Shown here: positions 25,685 through 34,937 of the stretch, one piece after another
Numbering within the stretch: the first letter of the stretch is position 1
Layout: the number at the start of each line of letters is the position of its first letter
DNA from: an uncultured Bacteroidota bacterium
GTDB lineage: Bacteria > Bacteroidota > Bacteroidia > Bacteroidales > P3
Assembly (NCBI GenBank): GCA_902800395.1
Contig: CADCEC010000012.1
Coordinates: 1-64,000 of the forward strand
DNA length: 64,000 bases
Reading direction: 5' to 3'
Made by a program: the position numbers and the translations under genes
Notes under the pieces: model-generated
The model's database searches: none
Told to the model about the DNA's origin: nothing
Seen by the model: the letters and a program-made list of their open reading frames with translations, nothing else

Positions 25685-28600
25685 CTATCGAATCACCACG
25701 ACGCGCTTGACGGCGGTGCCGACCTTGACCATATAAACGCCGGCGGCGGGTACATCGATGGTTGCCTGATTGCTTGATTGCTTGATTGCTTGAATCTGAC
25801 GACCGGTCACGTCGTAGACATTGACATCCATGTTCTCGACGCCCTTCACGACGACCTTGCCGTCGACGCTGTAGGCTTGGAAGCCGTCAGCCTCGACATC
25901 GTCGATGCCCTGCACGGGCTCGAAGTTGGCCACGATGACGGCACCGTCGATGTCCATCGTCGCAATGTCGGTAAAGGTGCTGGGAGCATCCTCCACGGTT
26001 ACGGTGCTGCCGTCGATAGTGGTCGTCCAGCTCACGAAGCGGTAGCCATCGAAGGGAGTGGCGGTGACGGTGAAGGGAGTACCCACGGCATAAGTATGCA
26101 CGCCGCTGGGATTGACACTACCCATGGTGATGTCGTTCACCTCGAAGGTGACAGTCACCAGGTCGGAAGCGCCGGGGGCGAAGAGGGCCGTGAGGGTGAG
26201 GGTGGCGCCATAGTCGGCGAAACTCTGCGGCAGAGTGCCAACATTTATCGGATTCTCAAAGTCGTCATCGTCGGCATAGAGGGTATCAGAATCGTAGAGC
26301 ATACCATCGAGGTAGATGTCGAGCACCCAAGCCTCCAGGTGATAGCCGGCATTGGGGATGGCGGTGGCCTCAATTTCGTCGCCCACATAGATGGTGTAGG
26401 TGCCGGGAGCAGGGTTGATGGTACCCATGGCGGCATCGTTGACAGCATAGGTGATGGTGGTGCTGTCGGGGTTGCCAGCCTCGAAGAGGGCGGTGAAGGT
26501 TATTTCGCCATAGCTCAAAAAGGCGTTGACGGGGAAATAGATGGAGATGTTTGCGTCATACAGGGTATCCTCATCGCCGTCGGCTTCCAAAACCCAACCC
26601 ACAAAGTGGTAGCCGGCATTGGCAACAGCGCGGAACTCCACGGTGTCGCCTTCGACATACTGGTAGGTGCCGGGAGCGGGAACGGTAGTACCCATGGTGG
26701 CGTCGGCGGTGGCGAAGGTCACCGTCAGCGTGTCGGGCACATAGTCGCCCACATACAGATCGATGTCATCGATATAAAGGTAGTTCATGTCATAATCCAC
26801 ATGATGGAATGCCACATAGACACTCTGACCGGCATAAGCCGTCAGGTCGACAGAACGCTGGATCCATGTGCCATTGGCCTCATGGGCGGGGCGGATGACG
26901 GTAAAGGCAGAGGTGTCGGCAGTGGTGGTGGAGATAGCCACGCTATAGCTGTCAGGGAATGAAGCATTGGTCGCTTCCCACCAGCTGAAGGTGATGGGGT
27001 CGGTGGTGGCCGGCAGGTCGAAGCGCGGAGAGATGAGCCAGTTATCGGCATTCATGGCAATGGTTTGCCAGCTATACGACGCAGCGACATGGTTGCCGCT
27101 ATGGGCGGAATACGTAACCCCCTCATTCCATGAGCCATCGGCATCAGGAGCCTCCACGGTGGTCCAGCAGACGAGACCGTTCTCGAAGTCTTCTGTGTAG
27201 GGGAACACCGTGATGTCGGCGCAGGCGGTCGCAGTAGCGATGGTGTTGATGATAGAGCTGTCGGTGGCCGAGCAGAGAGACTGCACGCCGAAGGTGTAGG
27301 CAGTACCGGCAGCGAGGCCAGTGACGGTGTAGGTAGTGTCGGCGGTGGTGCCCACAAGGGTCTCGCCGTTATAGACGGCATAGTTGGCAGCGTCGCCGCT
27401 CCAGCTGAGAGTCACACTGTTCTGGGTGGCAGCCTCGACGGTGAGGTCGCTGGGGGCGAAGCAGTAGTCGGCCGTCAGTTCGGTGACTATCAAACTGTCA
27501 ATCCAGGCATACCAACTGTATTGGCCGAAGTAGTGGATGGCCACCTGGGTGGCATTGGCGGGGATGACAGACGTGAGGGTTTGGTAATCGGTGCCGCCCG
27601 CGGTGGTGTAATCAGTGGGATCCCACACAGTGTCGGTAGCGGTGACATAGCCGAAATTCAGCTTATCGTTGGCGCCATAGGTAGCATAGGTCACCGAGAC
27701 CTGAAGGATGGAGGCATCGCTGCTGACACTCATCACTGGCGAGAAGGCATACTGATTGTAGTCGCTGGCAGAGCTGTAGGAGCTAAAGCGAAGGGTCTGA
27801 CGACCGCTGTGATTATAGAAGCCCATGCCATTGTTGCCGCCAACATTGGAGGTGTTGTTGCTGACAAGGTCCCAGCAGTTGCGGGTAGCGCTGGTGCTCT
27901 CGAAGGCCTCGGTGTAGGGCAGGGGCACGGCTCCACAGGAGATGAAATTCGCGATGAAAGTTATGCTGCCGTAGCTCATCAAGCTGTTGGCAAGGTAGGA
28001 ATAGGAGATATTGCTGCTACCCAAGGAGAAGGTATCGATACCGGCAATGATTTCCCAGCCCGTGAAGGCATTGTCACCGCTGGGAATGGCGGTGAAGAAG
28101 ACTGTGTCGCCGGTGATTTACTGGTAGGTGCCGGGGGCGGGATTGGTGGTGCCAAGGGTGGCATCGTTGACAGCAAAGGTAACATTCAGCGTATCGGGCA
28201 CATAGGAACCCGCATACACCCGCACGTCATCAATAAGCAGGGCAAACTCATCGGTGCAGTTGAAGTGACGGAAAGCCACATAGATATCCTGCCCGGCGTA
28301 GGCCGAGAGGTCGAGCACCTTAACTTCTTCATCGGCGCCCGTGAGAGTCCACTCGTTCACCAAGGTGAAGGCCGAGGTGTCGGTGGTGGTGGTGGAGACA
28401 TAGACCCCGTAGTGCTCGGCATACCATGTGTCGTTGCCGGCGCCCACGGTCCACTGCATGGTGAGGCTGTCGCCGGCCACGGTGTGCAACTTCGGGCTGA
28501 TGAGCCAGTTGTCTGGGTTCAGCGCCCCATAGGAATTGTCGTAGGAGAACGAAAGCATGATTCCAATGTCGGCACCGTTATAGAGCGTGGTCCAGCAAAA

Positions 28601-28765
28601 ACTGTCGCTGTCGGCGTCGATGATGGTCCAGCAGCTGCGCGTGGTGCTCGTGCTGTCGAACGTCTCGAAGAAGGGCAGATTCAAGGTCGCACAAGGCGTC
28701 TGCGCCTGCGATGCAAAGGGCAGCAGCATCGCTGCCAGCATCAGAAATCGTACAACTTTTTGCAT
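25685..28765 (-). pseudogene. Third T9SS cargo gene, interrupted by an in-frame stop
   Basis: The frame reads through 1026 codons with a single TAA at 28120-28118 (codon 216). The first 215 residues hold the signal peptide (MQKVVRFLMLAAMLLPFASQAQ) and a MAM-like domain ending APGTYQ. After the stop, the same frame continues ITGDTVFFTAIP and then anchor-J, FN3 and beta-repeat units and a type A sorting domain ending AVKRVVVIR. In sister repeats the same position reads APGTYQYVEGDTVEF, so TAY has become TAA. Upstream of the stop the gene would give a short fragment without the sorting signal. A nonsense mutation, a strain-level variant or a sequencing error are all possible. The CTD contains a translated octamer tract (AIKQSSNQ). 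Confidence 0.8.
25764..25796. repeat. Period-8 tract in the sorting domain of the third cargo gene
   Basis: Four TTGATTGC-type units are read in frame as IQAIKQSSNQA between YDVTGRQ and TIDVPAAGVYMVKVG. The otherwise nearly identical domain of the first cargo protein has SVNNVAKAAETVE there. Confidence 0.85.
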
Positions 28766-28857
28766 AATTTTTGTTTTTAATGGTTAATATATTTCAACGA
28801 ATTAATTTTCTGTCAATTACACAAATTTTTCTATTTCCGTCCATTTTTTACATTTTG

Positions 28858-28889
28858 CAAAGATACGGTTTTTCCCTGATACTACCAAA
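28858..28889 (-). promoter_or_regulatory. Promoter of the third T9SS cargo gene
   Basis: TTTG (28889-28886), a 20-bp spacer and TATCTTTG (28865-28858) on the minus strand; leader about 85 nt. The rest of 28890-29064 is A/T rich with no other feature recognised. Confidence 0.7.
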
Positions 28890-29064
28890 TATTTTAACAC
28901 TTTTAACACAGAATGTTAACGAATCTAAACTTCACCCTTCCCCCATAAAGAATACTGATAATCAATAATTTATCAGAATTGCGGGGTTTCACACAATATT
29001 TTGCCCTCTGCGTCGTTAGAAACAATTATTACAAACATAATTAACTTTTCAAACCCTCACAATC

Positions 29065-30441
29065 ATGTTCAAGAAAGAGACTTATATCGCCCGCCGCGAA
29101 CAACTCCGCAAGGATGTGGGCCACGGCATCATCGTCATCCCCGGCAACCACGAAGCCCCCTGCAACTACAAGGACAACACCTACTGGTTCCGTCAGGACA
29201 GCACGTTCCTCTATTTCTTCGGCCTGCAGCGCGAAGACCTGGTGGGCGTCATCGACTGCGACAACGGCAAGGACTACCTCTTCGCCAACGACTATGACAT
29301 CGACGACATCATCTGGACGGGTCCGCTGCCGAGCGTCAAGGAGCTCGCCGCCAGCGTGGGCGTGGCCAACAGCGGCAACCTCAAGGCCCTGGCCAAAAAG
29401 CTCGCCGGCGTAAAGGACTTCCACTATATCGCCCCCTACCGTTCCGACATCCGTGCCGACCTGGCCGAATGGCTCGGCCTCAACTATAACGCCGTAGACC
29501 GCTACGCCTCGATGGAGCTCACGCTGGCTTGCGTGAAGCAGCGCAGCATCAAGAGCACCGAGGAGATCCGCGAGATAGAGAAAGCCATCTCCACTGCCTA
29601 CAACATGCACGTAGGTGCCATGAAGCTGGCCATGCCCGGCCGCTACGAGTACGAGCTGGCGGGATTCATGGAAGGCGAAGCCTGGAAAGGCAACGGCCCC
29701 GTGAGCTTCCCCATCATCATGACCGTCCACGGCGAGACGCTCCACAACCACGGCCACAACAACAAACTCACCAAGGGCCGTATGCTGGTGATGGACGCCG
29801 GTGCCGAGACCGCCATGAACTACTGCAGCGACATCACACGTTCGGTGCCCGTGGGCGGCAAGTTCGACGCCCGTCAGAAGGCCATCTACGAGATTGTCCT
29901 CGGCGCCAATATGGAGGCCATCCGCGTCACCAAGCCCGGCATCACCTACAAGGAGGTACACCAGGCTGCCAGCCGCAAGCTGGCCGAGGGCTACAAAGGC
30001 CTCGGCATCCTCAAAGGCAAGGTGGACGACATCGTGGCCGCCGGCGCCCATAGTCTGCTGATGCCTCACGGTCTGGGCCACATGATGGGCCTCGACGTAC
30101 ACGATATGGAGAACTATGGCCAGATCAACGTGGGCTATGACAAGGAGACGCGTCCCAGCGAGCAATTTGGCCTGGGGAGCCTGCGTTGCGGCCGCCGTCT
30201 GCAGCCCGGCTTCGTCATCACCGACGAACCCGGATGCTACTTCATCCCCGCCCTCATCGACAAATGGAAAGCCGAAGGGAAGTGCAAAGAATTCATCAAC
30301 TACCGCGAGTTGGAGAAATGGAAAGACTTCGGCGGCATCCGCATCGAGGATGACATCCTGGTGACGAAGACCGGCTGCCGCGTCCTCGGCAAGCCGATAC
30401 CGAAGACTGTCAAGGAGATTGAGGAGACGATGGCCAAATAA
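29065..30441 (+). CDS. pepP: Xaa-Pro aminopeptidase (M24B family)
   Basis: A 458-residue cytoplasmic metallopeptidase that removes N-terminal residues preceding proline. Residues 1-170 form the creatinase-like N-terminal domain (GIIVIPGNHEAPCNYKDNTYWFRQDS). The pita-bread catalytic domain has the five metal ligands in MDAGAE, CSDITRS, MPHGLGHMMGLDVHD, TDEPGCYF and GGIRIEDD. Length fits family members of Bacteroidota. It is monocistronic or the head of the plus-strand block; an inverted-repeat element with an S23 gene follows 5 bp after its stop. Confidence 0.95.
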   Translation: MFKKETYIARREQLRKDVGHGIIVIPGNHEAPCNYKDNTYWFRQDSTFLYFFGLQREDLVGVIDCDNGKDYLFANDYDIDDIIWTGPLPSVKELAASVGVANSGNLKALAKKLAGVKDFHYIAPYRSDIRADLAEWLGLNYNAVDRYASMELTLACVKQRSIKSTEEIREIEKAISTAYNMHVGAMKLAMPGRYEYELAGFMEGEAWKGNGPVSFPIIMTVHGETLHNHGHNNKLTKGRMLVMDAGAETAMNYCSDITRSVPVGGKFDARQKAIYEIVLGANMEAIRVTKPGITYKEVHQAASRKLAEGYKGLGILKGKVDDIVAAGAHSLLMPHGLGHMMGLDVHDMENYGQINVGYDKETRPSEQFGLGSLRCGRRLQPGFVITDEPGCYFIPALIDKWKAEGKCKEFINYRELEKWKDFGGIRIEDDILVTKTGCRVLGKPIPKTVKEIEETMAK

Positions 30442-30445
30442 ATTT

Positions 30446-30937
30446 TTGGAAGTTAAAGAATTAAAGAAGTTATCGCTTCGCTAGATGTTAAAGACAATAC
30501 CGTTTATATGACAAATACGTTTGAAGATCTCCTTGCATGGCAAAAGGCACGTGTATTCATCAAACACACCTACCATTTGACAAGCTGTTTCCCTAATTCG
30601 GAACAGTTTGGTTTAACCTCACAGTTCAGACGGGCTGCCGTCTCCATTGCTGCCAATATTGCAGAGGGATACAAACGCATGGGGAAGGATGACAAACTAC
30701 GATTTTTTAACTACTCCCAAGGAAGTCTCGAGGAATGCAGATGCTATATTATCCTGTCTCAGGACCTAGGGTATATTACAGAAAACGAAAGTATATCGCT
30801 CGTTCAGGAAATTGAAGATACAAGCAGATTACTTAACTCCTATTGTAGTGCAATAACGACTAGAAAAACATGGGAAGACTAAAGCATTTGTCTTTAACTT
30901 CTTTAACTTCTATAATTCTTTAACTTCTTTAAAAATA
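30446..30937 (+). mobile_element. Inverted-arm repeat element carrying an S23 four-helix-bundle gene (copy 3)
   Basis: The left arm (30448-30495: GGAAGTTAAAG, AAAGAAGTTATCGCTTCGC, TGTTAAAGACAATA) and the right arm (30886-30935: GCATTTGTCTTTAACTTC, TTTAACTTCT, TTTAACTTCTTTAA) are inverted copies of each other built from a 9-bp AGTTAAAGA unit. They match the arms of the gene-less copies at 3772 and 14502. The S23 gene fills the loop, with its ATG 13 nt after the left arm. Insertion separates pepP from the nucleoside kinase without damaging either. The transposition mechanism is unknown. Confidence 0.75.
30508..30882 (+). CDS. Four-helix-bundle protein, S23/IVS family
   Basis: A 124-residue protein with the family pattern FEDLLAWQKAR, the central QFRRAAVSIAANIAEGYKR and RFFNYSQGSLEECRCY. 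Family members are helical bundles encoded in intervening sequences of 23S rRNA genes and as scattered stand-alone genes; the related bAvd protein of diversity-generating retroelements is pentameric. The cellular role is unknown. The gene is visibly richer in A/T than its neighbours and sits in the loop of an inverted-repeat element, so horizontal spread is likely. No reverse transcriptase is nearby, which argues against a retroelement accessory role here. Confidence 0.88.
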   Translation: MTNTFEDLLAWQKARVFIKHTYHLTSCFPNSEQFGLTSQFRRAAVSIAANIAEGYKRMGKDDKLRFFNYSQGSLEECRCYIILSQDLGYITENESISLVQEIEDTSRLLNSYCSAITTRKTWED

Positions 30938-30942
30938 ACAAG

Positions 30943-32637
30943 ATGAACAAAGTCGAAATAGTATTAGCCAATACCGGGGAGCGGATGATGGTGGAGGCGG
31001 GGACACGGCTGGCTGAGCTGGCCGCCGAATACGTACGCAAAAAAACTGCCGTCGAAGGTAAGGCACCGCTGCCCATCCTCGGTGCCTTGGTGAATAACAA
31101 AGTGGAGCCGCTGCAATACCGCATCTACAACCCCAAGACCATCCAGTTGCTAGATATAACGAGCCGCCAAGGCTTCAGAATGTACCGAAACGCACTGACG
31201 ATGATGCTGTACACTGCGGTACACGACTGTTACCCCAAAGCCGTGCTGAGTATTGACCACTCGCTGCAAAACGGATTTTACTGCAGGATTACGAGTGCTG
31301 TCGAAGACTTCCAGCTGCCTCCCAACGACGAGGTGTGCCGCACGGTGAGAGAACGCATGATTGCGCTACAGGAGGCCAACATGCCTTTCGTGGCCAAAAC
31401 GATGCTGCTCAAAGACGCCATCGAGCTTATCCGTCCGCGCCATATGCCGAAAACGCTCTACATACTGGAGCACATAAAACAGCTCTACATAGAGATGAAC
31501 TTCCTGGGAGAGACGGTACACAAAATCAACGGCAAGCTGGCGCCGAGCACAGGATGTGTGACGACCTGGGACTTCCGTCAATACGGCGATGACGGCTATA
31601 TGTTGCAGTGCGCCGACCCGGAGCACCCCGACAAGCTGTCGCTCTACACCGAGACCCCCAAACTCTTCGCCATCTTCCGCGAGCACTACCACTGGACGGA
31701 GCTGATGCACATGGAGACCATCGCGGACTACAACCGCATCGTCTTCAACGGTGGCGGACAAGACCTCATCCTGCTGGCCGAGGCGCTGCACGAGAAGAAA
31801 TATTCCGAGATTGCCGACCAGGTGCGGCAGAGCGGTGCCAAGATGGTGCTGCTGGCCGGGCCTTCAAGTAGTGGCAAAACGACCTCGTGCCGGAGGCTGA
31901 GCGTACAGCTAAGGGTGCTGGGATACGATGTCAACCAGCTGTCGTTGGACGACTACTTCCTCGGACGCGACCGCACACCGAAACTCCCCAATGGCGAGTA
32001 CGACTTCGAGAGTGTCGACGCCCTCGACATTCCGATGCTCAACGAGCACCTCAACGCACTGTTTCGCGGCGAAGAGGTGAAGATTCCCACCTTCGACTTC
32101 AAGAAAGGCGAGCCCTTTTTCAGCGGCAAGACGCTGCAACTGGGACCGCGCAGCGTGCTGGTGGTGGAGGGCATCCACGCCTTGAATCCCAAGCTCACGG
32201 CGGAAATCGACGAGAGCATGAAATACAAGGTCTATGTCAGCGCCCTCACCCAGCTCTCCATCGACGACCAGAACATCATCCACGGCACCGACAACCGGTT
32301 GGTGCGCCGCATCGTGAGGGACAACAACTTCCGTGGCTGGAACGCCCACGAGACATTGCGTCGCTGGCCCGAGGTGGTGCGTGGAGAACGCAAGCATATC
32401 TTCCCCTACCAGGAGAACGCCAACGTGATGTTCAACAGCGCGTTGCTCTACGAACTGGGCGTACTTAAACTCTATGCCGAACCCCTGTTAAAGCAGGTTC
32501 CCGAGGACTGTCCGGAATACTCCATCGCCCAGCAGTTGCTAGGCTTCTCTGAGCTCCTGTTGCCTATCGACGACAAATTTATCCCCTACAACTCTATCAT
32601 GCGCGAGTTCCTAGGCGGAAGCGCGTTTGAATATTGA
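30943..32637 (+). CDS. Nucleoside (uridine-like) kinase with N-terminal TGS/ThrRS-like region
   Basis: A 564-residue protein. The first 60 residues resemble a TGS domain (VEIVLANTGERMMVEAGTRLAEL). Residues 60-280 resemble the threonyl-tRNA synthetase editing-type domain (YPKAVLSIDHSLQNGFYCRI). The C-terminal half is a phosphoribulokinase/uridine kinase P-loop domain with Walker A GPSSSGKTT near 310, SLDDYFLGRD and VVEGIHALNP. It probably phosphorylates a nucleoside for pyrimidine salvage, but the substrate is inferred. This domain order is common in anaerobic gut Bacteroidota and Firmicutes. It starts 6 bp after the right arm of the S23 element, so its native promoter may have been displaced. 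Confidence 0.85.
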   Translation: MNKVEIVLANTGERMMVEAGTRLAELAAEYVRKKTAVEGKAPLPILGALVNNKVEPLQYRIYNPKTIQLLDITSRQGFRMYRNALTMMLYTAVHDCYPKAVLSIDHSLQNGFYCRITSAVEDFQLPPNDEVCRTVRERMIALQEANMPFVAKTMLLKDAIELIRPRHMPKTLYILEHIKQLYIEMNFLGETVHKINGKLAPSTGCVTTWDFRQYGDDGYMLQCADPEHPDKLSLYTETPKLFAIFREHYHWTELMHMETIADYNRIVFNGGGQDLILLAEALHEKKYSEIADQVRQSGAKMVLLAGPSSSGKTTSCRRLSVQLRVLGYDVNQLSLDDYFLGRDRTPKLPNGEYDFESVDALDIPMLNEHLNALFRGEEVKIPTFDFKKGEPFFSGKTLQLGPRSVLVVEGIHALNPKLTAEIDESMKYKVYVSALTQLSIDDQNIIHGTDNRLVRRIVRDNNFRGWNAHETLRRWPEVVRGERKHIFPYQENANVMFNSALLYELGVLKLYAEPLLKQVPEDCPEYSIAQQLLGFSELLLPIDDKFIPYNSIMREFLGGSAFEY

Positions 32638-32640
32638 TAA

Positions 32641-32675
32641 TGGTTAAAGGTTAATGGTTAAAGGTTAACGGTGAG
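32641..32675. repeat. Period-7 tract (GGTTAAA/GGTTAAT) before recN
   Basis: Four units GGTTAAA, GGTTAAT, GGTTAAA, GGTTAAC fill most of the gap between the nucleoside kinase stop and recN. The same unit, partly altered, is translated inside the radical SAM gene. Confidence 0.8.
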
Positions 32676-32694
32676 AGGTAAATAATTACAGAAG

Positions 32695-34389
32695 ATGCTA
32701 CAGACGCTACATATAGAGAACTACGCCCTTATCCGCGAGACCGACGTCACCTTTGGTGACGGCTTCGTGGCCATCACGGGTGAGACGGGTGCCGGCAAGA
32801 GCATTCTGCTGGGGGCCCTCGGCCTGTTGCTGGGGCAGCGGGCCGATGCCGCCGTGCTGGCCGACAAGGAGCGCAAATGTGTCGTGGAGGCCCGTTTCGA
32901 CATCGCAGGGCTGGGATTGCAGTCCCTCTTCGACGAGGCGGATGTCGACTACGATGACCTCCTCATCCTCCGCCGCGAGATACTCCCTGCCGGCAAGAGC
33001 CGCGCCTTCGCCAACGACACTCCCGTGCAGCTGCCGTTTCTCAAGACGCTGGCGCCCCGCCTCATCGACATACACTCGCAGCACCAGACCTTTACCCTCG
33101 CCGACAGCCACTTCCGCCTCTCGCTGCTCGACACGCTGAATTCGGTGTCCGCCGATTCGGTCGGCGGGAAGCCCCTCAAATCCTACCGACAAGCCTATAC
33201 CGCCTACAGCGCCCTCAAACGCGAGCTCGAAGCCCTCACCGACGAGGAGGCCCGCAACCGCAAGGACGCCGACTACCTACAGTTCCAATTCGCCGAACTC
33301 GACGACGCCCACCTCGGCAGTACGTCCGACGGAGAAGCCGACGAGCAGACCCTCCTCGAGCAGGAGTCGCAGCTCCTCGCCCATGCCGAGTCGGTCCGCG
33401 AGGCTCTCTCCGAGGCGGCCTCACTTATGGACGACGAAGAGGGACAATCCATCCTGCCGCGTCTGCGGCAAGCCAGAGCGACCCTCTCGCATATCGCCTC
33501 CTACCATCCTGCCGCAGAGGCGCTCCTCGCCCGCATCGACAGCGCCCTCATCGAACTGGACGACATCAGCAACGAGCTGCAGCATACCGCCGACGGCGTG
33601 ACCTACAGCCCTGAGCGGCAGCAGCAGGTCGACGAACGGCTGGCCCTTCTCTACCGCCTGGAGAAAAAACACGGCGTGGACAGCGTGGCAGCCCTCATCG
33701 CCCTGCGCGACGAGCTGGACGCCCGTCTGCAGTCCATCTCCTCGCTCGACGAGCGCATCCAGGAGCTCATGGAGCGCGTGGACCGCGCTTTCGCCAAGCT
33801 ACAGACCGCTGCCGATGTCCTCACCGACTCGCGCCGCAAGGCCGCCAAGAAGCTCTCCGACGGCATCCTTCCCACGCTGCAGGCCCTCGGCATGCCGGAA
33901 GCACGCTTTAACGTCGAACTCACACCCACCACCACCTACGGCCCCACAGGACACGATGCCGCCATATTCCTCTTCAATGCCAACCGCGGAGGCGAGATGC
34001 GCGACATCGCCAAGGTGGCCTCCGGCGGCGAATTGTCGCGACTGATGCTGGCCATCAAGAGCATGCTCACCAGCCACTCGCTGCTGCCCACCATCATCTT
34101 CGACGAGATAGACACTGGCGTCAGCGGTGACATCTCCGTGGCCGTCGGCACCATCATGAGCCACATGGCGGAGCACATGCAGGTCGTCGCCATCACGCAC
34201 CTGCCGCAGATTGCCGCGAAAGCCTCGCAGCACCTGAAGGTATACAAGGAGACCGATAGCGACAGTACCGTCTCGCGCATCCGCGAACTCGCACCCAAGG
34301 ACCGCATCACCGAGGTCGCCACGATGCTCTCCTCAGACCCCCCGACGGCGGCAGCAATGCAGACAGCCAGGGAACTGATGGAGAGTTAA
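32695..34389 (+). CDS. recN: DNA repair protein RecN
   Basis: A 564-residue SMC-like ATPase of double-strand break repair. It has N-terminal Walker A GETGAGKSILLGALGLLLG (about 29-47), IDIHSQHQ, a central coiled-coil region rich in Leu, Glu and Arg, the signature ASGGELSRLMLAIK, and Walker B IIFDEIDTGVSGD followed by VVAITHLPQIAAKA. The length agrees with the family (550-560). Short tandem tracts border the gene on both sides. Confidence 0.96.
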   Translation: MLQTLHIENYALIRETDVTFGDGFVAITGETGAGKSILLGALGLLLGQRADAAVLADKERKCVVEARFDIAGLGLQSLFDEADVDYDDLLILRREILPAGKSRAFANDTPVQLPFLKTLAPRLIDIHSQHQTFTLADSHFRLSLLDTLNSVSADSVGGKPLKSYRQAYTAYSALKRELEALTDEEARNRKDADYLQFQFAELDDAHLGSTSDGEADEQTLLEQESQLLAHAESVREALSEAASLMDDEEGQSILPRLRQARATLSHIASYHPAAEALLARIDSALIELDDISNELQHTADGVTYSPERQQQVDERLALLYRLEKKHGVDSVAALIALRDELDARLQSISSLDERIQELMERVDRAFAKLQTAADVLTDSRRKAAKKLSDGILPTLQALGMPEARFNVELTPTTTYGPTGHDAAIFLFNANRGGEMRDIAKVASGGELSRLMLAIKSMLTSHSLLPTIIFDEIDTGVSGDISVAVGTIMSHMAEHMQVVAITHLPQIAAKASQHLKVYKETDSDSTVSRIRELAPKDRITEVATMLSSDPPTAAAMQTARELMES

Positions 34390-34431
34390 GAGTTAATAGT
34401 TAATAGATAATAGTTAAGAGTTAAGAGTTAC
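34382..34431. repeat. Period-7 tract (AGTTAAG/AGTTAAT) between recN and aroK
   Basis: Seven units AGTTAAG, AGTTAAT, AGTTAAT, AGATAAT, AGTTAAG, AGTTAAG, AGTTAC begin at the recN stop and end 2 bp before the aroK start, occupying the whole intergenic space. Confidence 0.85.
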
Positions 34432-34433
34432 AG

Positions 34434-34937
34434 TTGAAGTACTATTTGGTAGGATATATGTATTGTGGGAAGACCACCTTCGGCCGCCAGCTGGCGGAAG
34501 AGATGGGGATGGACTTCCTCGATCTGGACCGCGCTTTCGAGGCCCGCTACCACTATACCGTTCCACGCTTCTTCGAGGCCTTCGGCGAAGAGGCTTTCCG
34601 CAAGCTTGAGAACAGCATGCTGCGTGCCACCGCCGACCTCGACAATGTCGTCGTCTCCTGTGGTGGCGGTACTCCCTGCCATTCTGGCAATATGGACTTC
34701 ATCCTCGCCCACGGCACCGCCATCTACCTACAGATGCCTGTCGACGCCCTCGTGGCCCGTGCCCTCCGCAGTCGCAACCCGCGTCCCAAGCTCCACGGCC
34801 TCCCTGAAGAGGAGATGCGCCGCCAGATAGCCGCCGGACTAAAAGAAAGGGAGCCTTTCTATCTGAAGGCCCCCATTATCCTGGATGGAATGAATCCTAC
34901 ATCAGCATCGGCATTATTCGCTCAAGAGATTCGATAA
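34434..34937 (+). CDS. aroK: Shikimate kinase
   Basis: A 167-residue P-loop kinase that phosphorylates shikimate in chorismate synthesis. Motifs are Walker A GYMYCGKTT (7-15), DLD (about 30), the substrate-binding CGGGTP, and a lid region with RPKL. The start codon is TTG directly before KYYLVGYMYCG; no ATG is available at a sensible position, and the upstream DNA is a repeat tract right up to it. The last 41 bp overlap the end of the convergent sufS gene. Confidence 0.93.
   Translation: MKYYLVGYMYCGKTTFGRQLAEEMGMDFLDLDRAFEARYHYTVPRFFEAFGEEAFRKLENSMLRATADLDNVVVSCGGGTPCHSGNMDFILAHGTAIYLQMPVDALVARALRSRNPRPKLHGLPEEEMRRQIAAGLKEREPFYLKAPIILDGMNPTSASALFAQEIR

Noticed and set aside
30508..30882. 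S23 gene as accessory protein (Avd) of a diversity-generating retroelement
   Set aside because: No reverse transcriptase, template repeat or variable repeat pair was seen nearby.
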